NCBI GenBank assembly: GCA_963921825.1
Contig: OY997596.1
Location: 34,029,932-34,093,931, forward strand
Direction: 5' to 3'
DNA length: 64,000 bases
Source: Erodium maritimum
Taxonomy: Eukaryota > Streptophyta > Magnoliopsida > Geraniales > Geraniaceae
Shown here: positions 34,799-46,530 of the stretch, one piece after another
How the letters are laid out: the number at the start of each line of letters is the position of its first letter
Position numbering within the stretch: the stretch's first letter is position 1
Translations under genes and position numbers: made by a program
Notes under the pieces: generated by a model
Told to the model about the DNA's origin: nothing
Seen by the model: the letters and a program-made list of their open reading frames with translations, nothing else
The model's database searches: none

Positions 34799-36996
34799 CA
34801 CGATGGTGGACCAGGTGACATCCCCGGGAAGTCAGTGTGCGTTGTCCTCCCTTGAGTGATATAAGTAGGGCTCCTGAACGCGGGATTGCTGACCCCGAAG
34901 TGGTAGGGAAGCATCTTCTCGACTGTTGGCAGAACCATTGCCACCAATCTGCCAAGAAGGGTATACAGTCGACCAAACCCTTCCTGGGGCCCCAGGCACT
35001 CATTCCTGGAAGCGGGGGTGCTTATAGCCCCCCGCCACTACATGTGATGACCCCTCTGAAGCCGCCGAGGTCTCCTCCTCCTCTGGTTCCATCTCCCTTT
35101 CTAGGCGTTTTTTTCCCGACAGGGATGACGACATTTCCCGCGAGAGCCACCCAACCGGGACCTCTTCCTCCCTGACACTCGGATGCCTCTCCTGCGGCCA
35201 TGCCTCCTGGGACCTCGGAGGAGTGTGTGGCCTACTCGCCGAGGATCCCCTTTTCCCCCAGCCTTTCAGATATGTCCAGTTTGTACCCGGCGTCGCCTTT
35301 CCATGCTTCGCCCTTTCCAAACCAGATCTCGGATCCGCCGGGGCTCTCAGCGAGGGGCCCCTTTTTCCCCCCACGACCGGGCATACCGGGAATAGATGAC
35401 CAGCGCAGCAACACCCAAAACAATGTTCAAGCAAGTTTTTGTAGATATCAACAAACGAGTACGTACCTGGGAGGCCGACATCCTGAAGCAAAGTTGACTC
35501 TGCAACGGGACACGAACGTCCACCCTGATTCTGACCTTCATGAAGTCTCCCCAGCACAGGCCCTCCTTGTCCACATCCACCCCCTGACACACCCCCAAAG
35601 CATTCCCCACCCGGAATCCCACATCACTCGTCCAAGCCCATACAGGTAGATTCGATACACGGGCCCAAACAGAAAAATGGTGGAACTCTAGCTCCTGGAC
35701 CTGCATGTGGGCACGCAGATCCGTGAATAAAATCAGAGAGTCCCTGAAAGACCAAGGTTTTCCCAGCAGAACCCTGTCCCTTGTTGTCTTGAAGAAGAAC
35801 GCAATAAGACCATCTACTAAAGGTTTCTCCTCCACTGATAACCACCATGCATCCTCCAATCTCTCTGCCACAGATTTCCAGTCACACTTCCTAGAGGTGA
35901 GTACCTTGGCAGCCAGAGCAAAGCGATATAGATTACTCTGCCCTGTGATTTCATGCACCGGAACCACCACCTCCCTAATTTTCATCGCCCCTATCTGGGA
36001 CCCGAGTTCCCCCACCTGGGTCCCCTCTCTGTGGATAGGGTCTCCACGATCACCAAACGGGTTATACTCCTGTCCCTCATGCAGCTGACCCGCACGGGCT
36101 CCCACCTGACCCGACCAGCCTTGACCCGCAGCCCCCTCACCGTGACTCTGCCCTGGTCTCGGCCCGTACCGTGCCTCCCATCGGGCCACGTCCCCCTGTC
36201 CTCCACGCGTCCAACCCGAATAAGGAACTCGCCCTTGGCCCATCGGGCCCGAGCCTGCCCTCGGTTTGTAGGCCTCTTGTGGCGGTGCACGAAGATTAGG
36301 CCAAGTCGGCCCAACCCGACCCGGATGGCCCGCACGCCTCTCATCCGTCATCAAGCCCAGGCCCGTAGCAGTATCTCCCGAAACCCTAGGGGGCACCGCC
36401 GCCTCCGACTGCATGGTCGGCGGCGCCTTGCCCTTTCGAATTCTCCACGCCGCCGCCGCCGCCTCCGGGGACTCTGACTCTGTTTCCGCCGTTGCCGAGG
36501 AGATCACGATCGGAATGAGGGCCGCCCCATCCCGGAGCGACCCCTCAGACTTGACCTCCTCCCTCAGCACAACCCCCTCCTCACGTCCTTGCTCCGCTGT
36601 CTATACCACCGAGAAGGTCATCCTCTCCTCTGGCCTGCATGGAGACCAGGCTGCCGGGGAGGACAGCATCAGTGAGTCCCCAGTCCTCTCCGTCTCCTCC
36701 GGCCAAACCAGTACCACCCCTTCCCTCTCTTCCATGTCCGACCACATCTCAGGCCGTCCTGATTGACTTCCCTACAAAAACCGATCCCTACCCTCCACAA
36801 TTCTCTCCGGCCACGGGCTTCCCGGCTGCCGTCCCTCTCCCCCGATCCCACTCTCTGCATCACCAGACGAGATAGGGGACATCAACCTCTCCTCCAACGA
36901 ACTCGAGCTCATGATCGCGTGCGAAAGAAAGGCAAAAATCGCAAAACCCTAATGCCAGCCAAACCCTAGCAGAGCTGCGTCATGTTCAAAAGCATC
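34799..36996 (-). mobile_element. LINE ORF1 segment inserted in the Harbinger element
   Basis: It is flanked by TTACACTA at 34791-34798 and 36997-37004 (8 bp). The 5' leader on the minus strand (from 36996) contains CTAGGGTTTGGCTGGC and TTAGGGTTTTGCG. It holds ORF1 but no endonuclease or reverse transcriptase, and no poly(A) at the left edge. It is therefore a 3'-deleted or otherwise non-standard copy. Confidence 0.7.
35100..36570 (-). pseudogene. LINE ORF1 (DUF4283 plus zinc knuckle), frameshifted
   Basis: A 407-residue frame starts at 36570. A Pro/Gly/Arg-rich N-terminal half is followed by a DUF4283-type RNA-binding fold at residues about 212-357 (RFALAAKVLTSRKCDWKSV, AFFFKTTRDRVLLGKPWSF, VWARVSNLPV). 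A CX2CX4HX4C knuckle (CFGCCCAGHLFPVC) lies just downstream but in another frame, within the open stretch 35000-35590. ORF1 is therefore interrupted by a frameshift between the two domains. In plant L1 elements this protein coats the RNA. Here it is a fossil coding region. Confidence 0.8.
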
Positions 36997-37280
36997 TTAC
37001 ACTATAACTAAATTAATAACTTGTGTTAATATTATTTATTATTAAATATTTTTGTCAAATTTATTTCAATTTTATATAACATTTACGGTTTTAATAAAGA
37101 ATTTAATAAATTCAGCAAAATATCAAGTCAACATCCACTCAGAATCCAAGCCCCTACTTGGTTCTCACCACTGTGGAACACAACTAAATTTTGGAGCTGA
37201 GAATCACTATTTTGCCCAATCAACATACAGTTCCCTAATACGATTCTCTTATACAAGCTTTTTCAGTGTATATGCTCTTA

Positions 37281-37800
37281 GACAAAAGGAGAAACGAGAA
37301 GAGACTAGTTGTTCATCACTAAAGAGGTTGCCTATTTTAGCTAATTTGTTAAATTCTTTTAATTAACTATATAATAATTAGTTAATGAGATGTCAAACAT
37401 AATTCTATTGCGATAAATTCAAAATTACATAGACTAAGATCAAGTATATTGAAATTTTCTGATCTTAAATATATAAGGGTCTCATATTGTTTAATTTCCT
37501 ATCGATGTTGGTCCCACTACTCCTCCGTTATGTCGGATTCGTCCATGGATTCTAATTCTCCGAGCTTCAGGTTTCCATCCGAACGAAATTTATCGATGCA
37601 TCGACTCATTTCCGCCACCATCTGCCTTTGTGGATGGATTGATCGTTGGGATGAATTGATAACGGGTCTGCATACCATTTATGTTTAGATCTATCTTGAT
37701 CGGTGGATATATTTCGTTAGGACGAGTTGTATAAACCAGTAATGTTTAACCTTGTCCTCTCCTCTTTTTGATACCCATACTCCTCTGTCTATTCTGGCTC
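37281..37800. repeat. Diverged direct duplication, copy 2
   Basis: This is the partner of 33885-34503. The Harbinger element lies between the two copies, so the pair is a tandem duplication that was separated by the transposon. Confidence 0.6.
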
Positions 37801-38221
37801 TTTCTTGATTACTTCTACCAATGCATCAAGGTAAGCTAGTAGGGTGTTTTATGTTATGCATACAACTTCTTTGTCTTAGCCTGTTGCAAGAAGAGAGTCC
37901 AAAAGACTTAGATCGTGAAAAAGAAGAACTTGCTACTCCCCTTAGTATCTTGAAAAAGAAAGCCCCCAAAAAAGCCCCAAACATCTAGTTCAAAGAAAAC
38001 AGTTAGATTAACCTTGTAAAAAATAATGATCATATCTTTATCCAAAAGAATTCTTTTGATAAAAAAAACAGGGTCACGTGTTTTGCATATGGGTTTTTTT
38101 CGTCCAAAAATTAATTAAATTAAATAACACGTTACAATTAGATAATAAATATAGTTACGTAAAAATCATAATTAAATACAAAAAGGTAGATTATATCCTG
38201 ATTAAATACAAAAGTTATATT
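37801..38221. other. AT-rich spacer
   Basis: No gene is visible. Near 38192-38237 a TTATATCCTGATTAAATA motif occurs twice, and its last copy became the target duplication of the next element. Confidence 0.5.
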
Positions 38222-38237
38222 ATATCCTGATTAAATA

Positions 38238-39351
38238 TCTTTCATTAACTTTACAACGTTCTCTTTGGGAGTCGGTCCTAAAAAGTTTCGAGCTCTCTTA
38301 ACCATGGCTTCCATGGATCAACCTTTTAGGGTTTCACATTGTACCCCTTAGGGGTTGACCTTTCGCCGTCGCCGATCACCCCACCAGTCGACGTGTGCCA
38401 CCGTGGGCCTGCTTCAAGTTTCGCGACCTTCCCGTCCGCCTTCTACCTTCCCATCGCGCCGCACCCCAACTAGATTTTTTACACTGCCGCCCTTTCACTC
38501 GCGGCCGCCGAAGATCTGCCAGCCATCCATGGCGTCCGGTCATCGTCTTCAACGCTTCCTATCCGGGCTTTAGACACTTGTTGCCCTATCTTTGGAGGAT
38601 CTCCTTCTGAATAAGGTCGGAAACCCCCCCCCCCTCCCCCATGAACGTCGATCACCACCTCCATCGCATCACGAAGATACCCCTCCCAAATAACGTCCCG
38701 AGCACGATCTGCCCCCGCCGTGGACTCCAATCAGGCTAACAACGGCACCATGGTCGTGATCTCGGCAGCCTCCGGCCCTCCGCTGGCTGTATTTTTTTCT
38801 GCTAACCGGTGTTGACCCAAAGTTTCTGTCGTAACCGCCTCGTCGTCGCCCACAAGCTCTGCCGGATGAACATGGAATTTCGATGGAAATTACACGGAAG
38901 CAAAGAGTCGAGGAGGACATCCAGGAACCATAGAAAGAGGCGGTTCAGTCTCCTTCGGAAAAATGAGAAGACCCGACGGGGGTGGGAGGGTCCGTTTACG
39001 GACTATACCCACAGACCCAGGACTACGGGTGCTGGGGAGTCTCGGGAAAGCCGCAATCAGAGCATTATTTCCAGTTTTCTTTAATGTTGCTTATTACATG
39101 TCTTTAGTTCGATTAGGTCTTTGGTTTTGTTGGTTTAGGTATGTCTTTTCCTGTATTTTTGAAATGTCGGTAGGGGGAACTCTTGAGTTTCAGATCTGCG
39201 GGAAAAAGCAGACTTTTTTACTGTTCCATGAGCGCTTGGTGAACTACGGTCGACTGGGACAAATATCTGGAATCCTGGGCAGTTATGCCCTAACCTGTAA
39301 GGGTTACCTTTTACAGTAATACAATACCCCATATACTCGTTTCAAAAAAAA
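38238..39351 (+). mobile_element. LINE-derived non-autonomous retroelement with 16-bp target duplication
   Basis: A perfect 16-bp duplication ATATCCTGATTAAATA lies at 38222-38237 and 39352-39367, with a poly(A) tail at the right edge. The element is 1.1 kb. The left two-thirds are GC-rich with short open frames and no domain. The last 300 bp match the 3' end of the minus-strand element at 23191-24540. It has no reverse transcriptase, so it was presumably mobilised by an L1-type LINE with the same 3' end. Confidence 0.8.
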
Positions 39352-39367
39352 ATATCCTGATTAAATA

Positions 39368-40034
39368 ACAAATTAAATTTAATAGTTGTGAATCTAAGAG
39401 ACTAGTTGGCTCTAGCTTTTCTTTTTCATGGGTGATCTCCCAATTTATGACGTCTCCAATTACTTCTTCCCCATGATGAGAACCAAGGACATCTGTTTAG
39501 GCATAGTGAGAGCCATGAGTATCCATTGAAGGTTAGGTTTTGAGCGTCGTCTCTCTAGTGAACATCAGGTACGAGTCTCGTCTTTTCCGTCGTCGTCGTC
39601 TTCCATGCGGTGACCACCTGATAGCAACGACTAAAGAAGGCACCGGAGCTATCCGACTAGTCGCTTTGAGATCCGGGGATAGGACAATAAGATGGTGTGT
39701 CGATCCACGACACCCTAGGTCGGGTTACCCCGACGAATCTAAACGAGCATCCTAGTCTGTTTCAGAAACCAAGATCTAGTAGGAGGCAATCGAACAGTCA
39801 CATATACAACTTTACTCGAGATTCTTTAGACAACTTCGATCATGGGGCAGCTTTTTGTTTTACGTAGTTTTATGTTTTTTATTTCAATTCTTAAATATTA
39901 GTATTGCCTACGATGTAAACTAAACTCTTTATACAAATCCTAAACACTGGAAAAACATGGAAAGTCCTATATATTCTGGAGCTTATGATCATTGCCCTAG
40001 TCTCTTTTACTATCCATTGACATAATTAACAAAA
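39368..40034. other. Spacer, possibly old LHCB7 upstream DNA
   Basis: No recognised gene or element. It contains a modest GC-rich patch (39540-39760) with short open frames and no domain. If the two MULEs to the right are removed, this stretch would lie directly upstream of the LHCB7 core promoter. Confidence 0.4.
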
Positions 40035-40771
40035 GGGAAAATTTCACTTAATACCCTGCCAAACATTTAATTTCACGTTGATACCCTGACATAATTTTTT
40101 TGTACTTTCGTACCTAAACCAAACATTTAATTTCACTTTAGTATCCTACCGTTAACTTTCTGTTAGTTTGGATGGAAAAAGGTAAGAAGACTATAATACC
40201 CCTAACTACTACTCAAATTTGAAAATAAGTGAAATGACAATAATACCCTTCATTGTTAGGGCGTTAAAATGAAAATTTCACTTTTTTAAAAAATAAAATC
40301 AGTTTTTTTTTATAATTGTAGTTTTTTTTTCGAAAATTTAGTTTTTTTTTATAAATTCAGTTTTTATTTATAAAAATCAGTTTTTATTTAAAATTTATTT
40401 TTAAAATTTCAGTTTTTATTTTAAATTTTATATATAATTATTATTTTTTTTAAAATTATTGTTTTTAACTTTTTTTAGTTTAATTCATATCTTTATATAT
40501 TTTTTCAATTCAACACCTACCCATTTAACTTTTTTCACTTTCTCTATCTAAAATTCCCAAATCTGCAACCTTATCTTCATCTTCCCAACCCCATCTTCAT
40601 TTTCCCAAATCTGCAATATGCAACCTCATTTTTCCAAATAATAATAGTGCTAGAACAAAACTTGAAATTGAAATTTGCAAAATCTGGGAACAATTCTTGT
40701 TACTGATTGTAAAACAACCAAACCCATAAGCCATATTCGTGATCCTCCACCCATAACCCAACGTCCATTGA

Positions 40772-41019
<248 letters not shown>

Positions 41020-42481
41020 CCCGAGATCTGGACCTAAGAGAAGCCATGGCGGCGCATGAGCGAGTAGGGTCGGGGAGGTGTTGAATTGAAAAAAAAATAA
41101 GGTTGTAATTTGTGTAATTTCCAAAAGAAAAAAAAATAGGGAGATGTTCTTCATGTATAATCTGTGGAATCATGAAAACTAGTCATGGGTTGTGAATATG
41201 AGGTTGGTAAGATGAAGATGAGGTTGGGAATTTTAGAGAGAAACAGTGATTTGGGCACAAGAGAGAGAGACGAAGAAGACAGGAGAGAGGGGTAGAAAAA
41301 TAAAAAAAAAAAAAAAAAAAAAACTGATTTTATTTATTTTAAAAAATAAAATATGATTTTTATGTATTTTTAAATTAAAATCTGATTTTTGGAAAATAAA
41401 AATACTTTTTTATAAATAAAATATGAATTTTGGAAAATAAAAATAATTTTTATAAATAAAAACTGAATTTATACAAAAAACTGAATTTTCGAAAGAAAAA
41501 AAAACTAAATTTATATAAAAAAACTGTTTTTTAAGTGAAATTTTCATTTTAACACCCTAACAATGAAGGGTATTATTGTCATTTCACTTATTTTCAAATT
41601 TCGAATCAATGGAATGAGTTTGAAAATTTGAGTAATAGTCATGGGTATTATGATTTGTTTTTTTTACCTTTTTCCATTCAAACTAACATAAAGTTAACGG
41701 TTGGGTACTAAAATGAAATTAAATGTTTGGTTTAAATATGAAAGTGCAAAAAATTTATGTCAGGGGAGGAGAAATCTGGTGAGAACCATGTTTTAACTAG
41801 GGGTGTGCAAATATCCGACCATCACCGCAAACCGACCGTCGCCGACCGTCCCCATCACCGGAAAACCCGTAACCGGCCTTATCACCGCTGGTGACGGTTT
41901 AAAAATCGACAAACCGACGGGGTAATGGGTGGTCAACAGTTTGTGTATCAAAAAACCGGTGGTCACCGAACCGACCGACACTGTAGCTATTGGGCTAAAG
42001 ATGTTAGGCCTATAGACATAATTATCAACCCAACAAATTAGCCCATAATTATCGACTTCTTACGATCTTTAATGAATTTTTTGTTGTAATAGGTCGATAG
42101 CATAACAGTATTGTATTTTTTGGGTTTGCTTTACCTTGGTAGGGTCCGGTGAGTACTTGTTCCGAAGTCGCAGTTTGGGGCCGATCTGCCCGGTTTCGGG
42201 TGGAGGGGCACGAATCACTTAGCCTTCTTGAGGCCAGAGGATTCACCCGTGCGGTCTCCTGTGGTACTGTTCACTAGTCCGATCTAGGTTGCCCGAGCGG
42301 TCTCCTGAGGTACTGTTCACTAGTCTGGTGTATCAGTTGTTGTTGTGGTGGACCGGGGTGGTTATTTTGTCTTGTTTGTTTGTTCCTTTTTTTGCTTTTG
42401 TCCTTTAGGCCGTTTTTGTTGGACTTTGGTTTGGTTGTTGTGGTTTCTAACCTAGGACCCATACTTCCTTTTTAATGCATT

Positions 42482-45335
42482 TGTAATAACAACTTCTGGT
42501 CAACGTCAATCAAACCTGCGAAAAACAGGAAAATTTAAAAAATTTAAGACAGACACTAAACTTAACCTAAATTGACCCCGAGGGTCATACCGGACTTAAG
42601 TTGACCCCGTTATCGAACAAAATGAGTTCCAGGGGACTCAGGGCAACTTTCTGATCAATTCGGGAAATGTTGACTTTTCGCTGGAAAAGTCAACCGAGCG
42701 ACGTTTTGGTCCATTCGAGGACCGTTTTGGATCCAAAAAGCTTAGCCGTCGTCGCAGCGGTCTTAGTTGAGCCGTTTCCTTGTAGCCCGCCAAGTTTCGT
42801 TATTTCTTGGGAAAAGTGCCCGTTCGGGACCCGAAACGTCCGATTTTCGCGAATCTGATTGGAAAATATCAACTAGATATTTTCCAAAAGGTGTGGGACC
42901 CACCTTGACACTTGTCCTAATTGTGGTGGTGTTAGTTTTGGGGGGAAATTGTGTGGTGAGCAAGGGGTGGCCGAACATAGGGTTTAAAGAGAGAAAAAAA
43001 TAGAAATTGTTGTTAGTTGATTTAATTAGAAAGGAAGAGAGTGTTTAGAGAGAGAAGGAGAAGAAGAAGAAGAAGAGAGAAGAGAGGGAAAGCTAGGGTT
43101 TGGGAGAGTTCAAGCCTTTGGATCGTCTCAAGACAAAGAGAAATCGTCTTCCCCTCGTCTTCCTCGTTGGTAAGACCTAACCCGATCTTCGTTTTGTTAA
43201 CTTTGGAAAGTTAGGGTTTTGTATAAAACTATGGGTTAGGGTTGTAGTGAGTTTGGGGGTTTGTTGGAGACGTTTTAGAGGTGGTTGGAGGTGTTATTGG
43301 ACGTTTTCCGGTGACCGGAGACTCGGGAGGAGCTCCGGCCACCGTGGGTGGTGGCCGGCCGGCCATGAGGTGGCTGGCCGGAGCTGGCACCAGCCACCAC
43401 ATGGTGGCCGAGCCCCTCCCCTTGAACCCTAGGGCTCTCGGCCAAGGGGTTTGGGTGGGGCCCACGTGCTCGATTGCTCGGGTTTTAATGTTCGGGTGGT
43501 TTAAAACGTTCCCCGGACCATTTATCCTTAATCGAATCGAAATTTGGAATTAAATTGGAGAAGTTGTAATTAACGGGTTTTAGAAACTTTAAACGTTAAT
43601 TATTTGATTCGGAAGTCGGAATTCGATTCCGTCAAGTGCTTTGGGTTCCTGAACTATTCTAAGACCGTAGAAACGAAAACGGGGGCTTTTGGAGCCCCGG
43701 AAGGCAATTATTGAAAACCGGGCAGATTCGCCATGTCGGGCGAATCGGGCCTTTAAGGGTCCTTTATCGACAATGTCGAGTAATTGGGAAGTTTGGGAGT
43801 GATCGACTTTATCGGGGTTACGTTTGGGCGTTAAGTTTATTGATTTTCGGGTTTTTCGTAATAGTTTAAAAGTGCTTTAAAACTGTGTCCTTTTAGATCG
43901 TGCTGCGGACCGAGGCAAAGGGAAGCTCGGCGAGTGACTGGGTTTGCATCGAGTTTTAGTGGAGCGCTTTTGGAGTTGTTTACGAGGTAGGGAAAAGTAG
44001 CCGGATCTCAGCCCTGATTAGGGAAAGTTAATAGTAGAATTGCATGTGACACCGGGGTGTCGTGGGTTGAGTAGGTTTATTTTTTTAATTATTAGAAAAG
44101 CATGATACGGGATTGTAGCGTTTATGAGAAAAGCATGTGACACTTAGTAGTGTCGTAGGAACAGAGAACTTAGCGATATTAGAATTACTGGAGGCATATG
44201 ACCATGCCCGGAGGTTGACTGTTTAAATTATGTCTTGGGTGGCCATGAGAGCCCGTGTCATTTAAATTGATGTCTTGGGTGGCCATGAGAGCCCGTATTT
44301 GATTGTTGATGTCTTGGGTGGCCATGAGAGCCCGTTTTATTTAAATTGATGTCTTGAGTGGCCGTGAGTGTCTGTGCTTTACGGTTGGTGTTTTGAGTAG
44401 GCCGTGGGTGCCGTGGGGTTGTTGAACCCGAGTCTTGACCGTTGGTGAGTCTTGAGTGGCAGTGAGTGCCCGTGGGGTTGTTGAACCCGAGTCTTGACTG
44501 TGGAGGTGTCTTGAGTGGCCTTGAATGCCTGTGTGATTGAACTTGCTTGTGATTGTGATTGTGGTTACCTGAAGTTGTGAGTTCGAAAGGTCGACAGCCT
44601 GATCCGACTTAGTGTCGATGAATTGCGATAGGTCGACAGCCTGATCCGACTTAGTGTCGATGAACTGCAAAGGTCGACAGCCTGATCCGACTTAGTGTCG
44701 ATGAATTGCGATAGGTCGACAGCCTGATCCGACTTCGTGTCGAGGAATTGCGATAGGTCGATCCTGGACCTGATTGAGATTGGTTACTGATTAGCTGGTG
44801 TGCGATCCTTTGTGATCTTGTTTGGTGTTGAGTAGTCTTTCTGTCGTGTCCTTGGAGGAGGTCGTCGATAGTTGCGTCGGGTCTACATTACTTTATCGAA
44901 TGTTGAGTTTGTTGAGGAAAGTAACGGGTTGTGGGTCAGTTGAGTACTTGAGTTAGGGACTGTAGTCCCGGTGTTGGGTTTGGTTTTAGTGTTACTGGCT
45001 TGATCTACTAATTATGCCATAGTCAGTCTGTTATTCGTGGTGGTGAGCGAACGCTCACCCCTAGCTGCTTTTCCTACAGGTACTGATCACCGGACGGACT
45101 AGGTTAGCTCTTGAAGTTCGTGGAGCTTGGAGCGGAGTCTGGTCTTTATTTTTGTTGAGTCTAGTGACGGATATTGTACCTCGTCCACTTGTTGGGACGT
45201 TTTTTTGTATTGTAAATACTATTATTTTGTTAACTAAATGGAAATTTCAGAGTTTTTATTCAAACAGGTTTCAAGTGTTTTATGTTTTAAAATGTTCGCG
45301 TCCCGAGTTCGGTTTACTGAAATCGGGGCGTGACA
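42482..45335 (+). mobile_element. Solo LTR C, same family as LTR A (fossil)
   Basis: It starts TGTAATAACAACTTCTGG, ends GGGGCGTGACA and has a perfect 5-bp duplication GCATT (42477-42481 and 45336-45340). At 2.85 kb it is the shortest of the three close copies, mainly through smaller tandem arrays. It shares with LTR B the GC-rich CCGGTGACCGGAG segment near 43310. No internal domain is present. Confidence 0.85.
44587..44757 (+). repeat. 42-bp tandem repeat inside LTR C
   Basis: Four units contain AGGTCGACAGCCTGATCCGA followed by CTTAGTGTCGATGAATTGCG. Confidence 0.85.
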
Positions 45336-45976
45336 GCATTTCTTTCTCTCTGATCAAAAAAAAAAGAAACCGTGTTTTGTATGAGGTATTAATTCTAGGA
45401 ATTTTTGTGTTTGAATGTTTGAATTCTCTAAAATAGGCAGGTTTGTGATATTAAGTTGAATGTTTGTGAAATATGTTTGTAAAATGTCGTATGTTGGGTC
45501 ATATTTTTGAAGGCCCAACAGAAAGCCCATTGGGCCTGGGTTGGCTGGTTATAACTGTTACCGCCCAGTAGTAACCATGGTCGGTTATCAGTTGTCCCAC
45601 CCGTGACCGGTGGTGGGGACGGGTATAGATTTTAGGTAACCGGGAATCTCGGTTTGGGTAATGGTTATGGGATTTTGAGCGGGTACCGGCCGATGCTCAC
45701 CCCTAGTTTTAATGTAGGAACCGCGAGAACCAATATAAGTCATCCATTTTAGGAATGAATGGATGAGATGCAATTGAGTAGTTGACTTGTTGACTGCAAA
45801 AAAACAGCACTTTTTAGTATGTGGTAAGGGCTTTTTAGTAAAACTGTAATATTATTTTTTTAACCAATTCACTAATTTAATTTTTTCCGCTTCGTTTGAA
45901 CTCCGATTGGCTTCAAACTTGCGCCATTAGTTTTTTTTTTTAAGGGCTTTCAATCAAGATCAGTCATGAATATATT

Positions 45977-46530
45977 TTGAAGCACGAAGAAAAATTATTT
46001 CGGTGTAGATTTGTTTTAAAAAAAATCTGGGTAATTTTTATCAACACTTTGCTCTGGATTTATCAACACTTTTACATTGGTTTTATCAACACCTTACACT
46101 GGTTTTATCACCTCATTTTTCAAAACTGATCATGATTTTATCACCTCATCGCGTGCTTTTTATGAACACTAGTTTTATCAACAATAACACTAGGTTTATC
46201 ATTCAAATTACGTGTGTTTTATTACCCCCATCACATGTTTTTTTGAAGCACGAAAAAATATATTATTTCGGAGCTAGTTTTTAAAGGAATTATATATGGG
46301 TAATTTTTATCCACACTTTGCTCTGTGTTTATCAACACTTTACCCTGTTTTTATCAACACTTTACACTGGTTTTATCACCCCATTCTCCAAAACTGATCA
46401 TGATTTTTATCATCTCATCACATGCTTTTTATGAACACCAGTTTTATCAACACTAAACACTAGATTTATCATTGAATTACGTGTTTTTTATCACCTCATC
46501 ACAAGTTTTTTTTATCAACGTTAAACTCTA
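45977..46530 (+). repeat. Two tandem copies of a roughly 270-bp AT-rich block
   Basis: Each copy starts TTTGAAGCACGAA and continues with many short TTTATCAACACTTTACACTG-type subrepeats. The second copy starts near 46247. This forms the loop of the foldback element. Confidence 0.75.

Larger units (their letters stand above)
34507..37277. mobile_element. Second PIF/Harbinger element, split by a LINE fragment
   Basis: The ends are GAGCACGTACAGTGCT and, on the other strand, GAGCATATACACTGAA, flanked by TTA at 34504-34506 and 37278-37280. The left 230 bp is GC-rich, with GCGGTTCGTGGG-type repeats like those of the element at 2156. The AACATCCACTCAGAATCC block near 37130 matches the first element too. 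Without the insert it is about 570 bp and non-coding. Confidence 0.85.
42060..45368 (+). mobile_element. Possible retroelement 3' end inside the hAT element, split by LTR C
   Basis: When LTR C is removed, 42060-42481 joins 45341-45368 and reads as a plus-strand 3' end finishing CTTTCTCTCTGATC and an A-run. A 48-bp direct repeat (GCGGTCTCCTG...TACTGTTCACTAGTC) lies at about 42250-42330. No target duplication was found, and the left border is a guess. Confidence 0.35.
41798..45705. mobile_element. Non-autonomous hAT element, split by LTR C
   Basis: The termini are TAGGGGTGTGCAAATA and, on the other strand, TAGGGGTGAGCATCGG. The 8-bp flanks GTTTTAAC (41790-41797) and GTTTTAAT (45706-45713) differ at one base. 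The subterminal DNA is rich in CCGACCG/CGGTCGG-like repeats. Its own length is about 1.05 kb, with no transposase. Confidence 0.85.

Noticed and set aside
35183-36477. Several plus-strand Pro/Ser-rich frames
   Set aside because: They are antisense shadows of the GC-rich LINE ORF1 on the minus strand.
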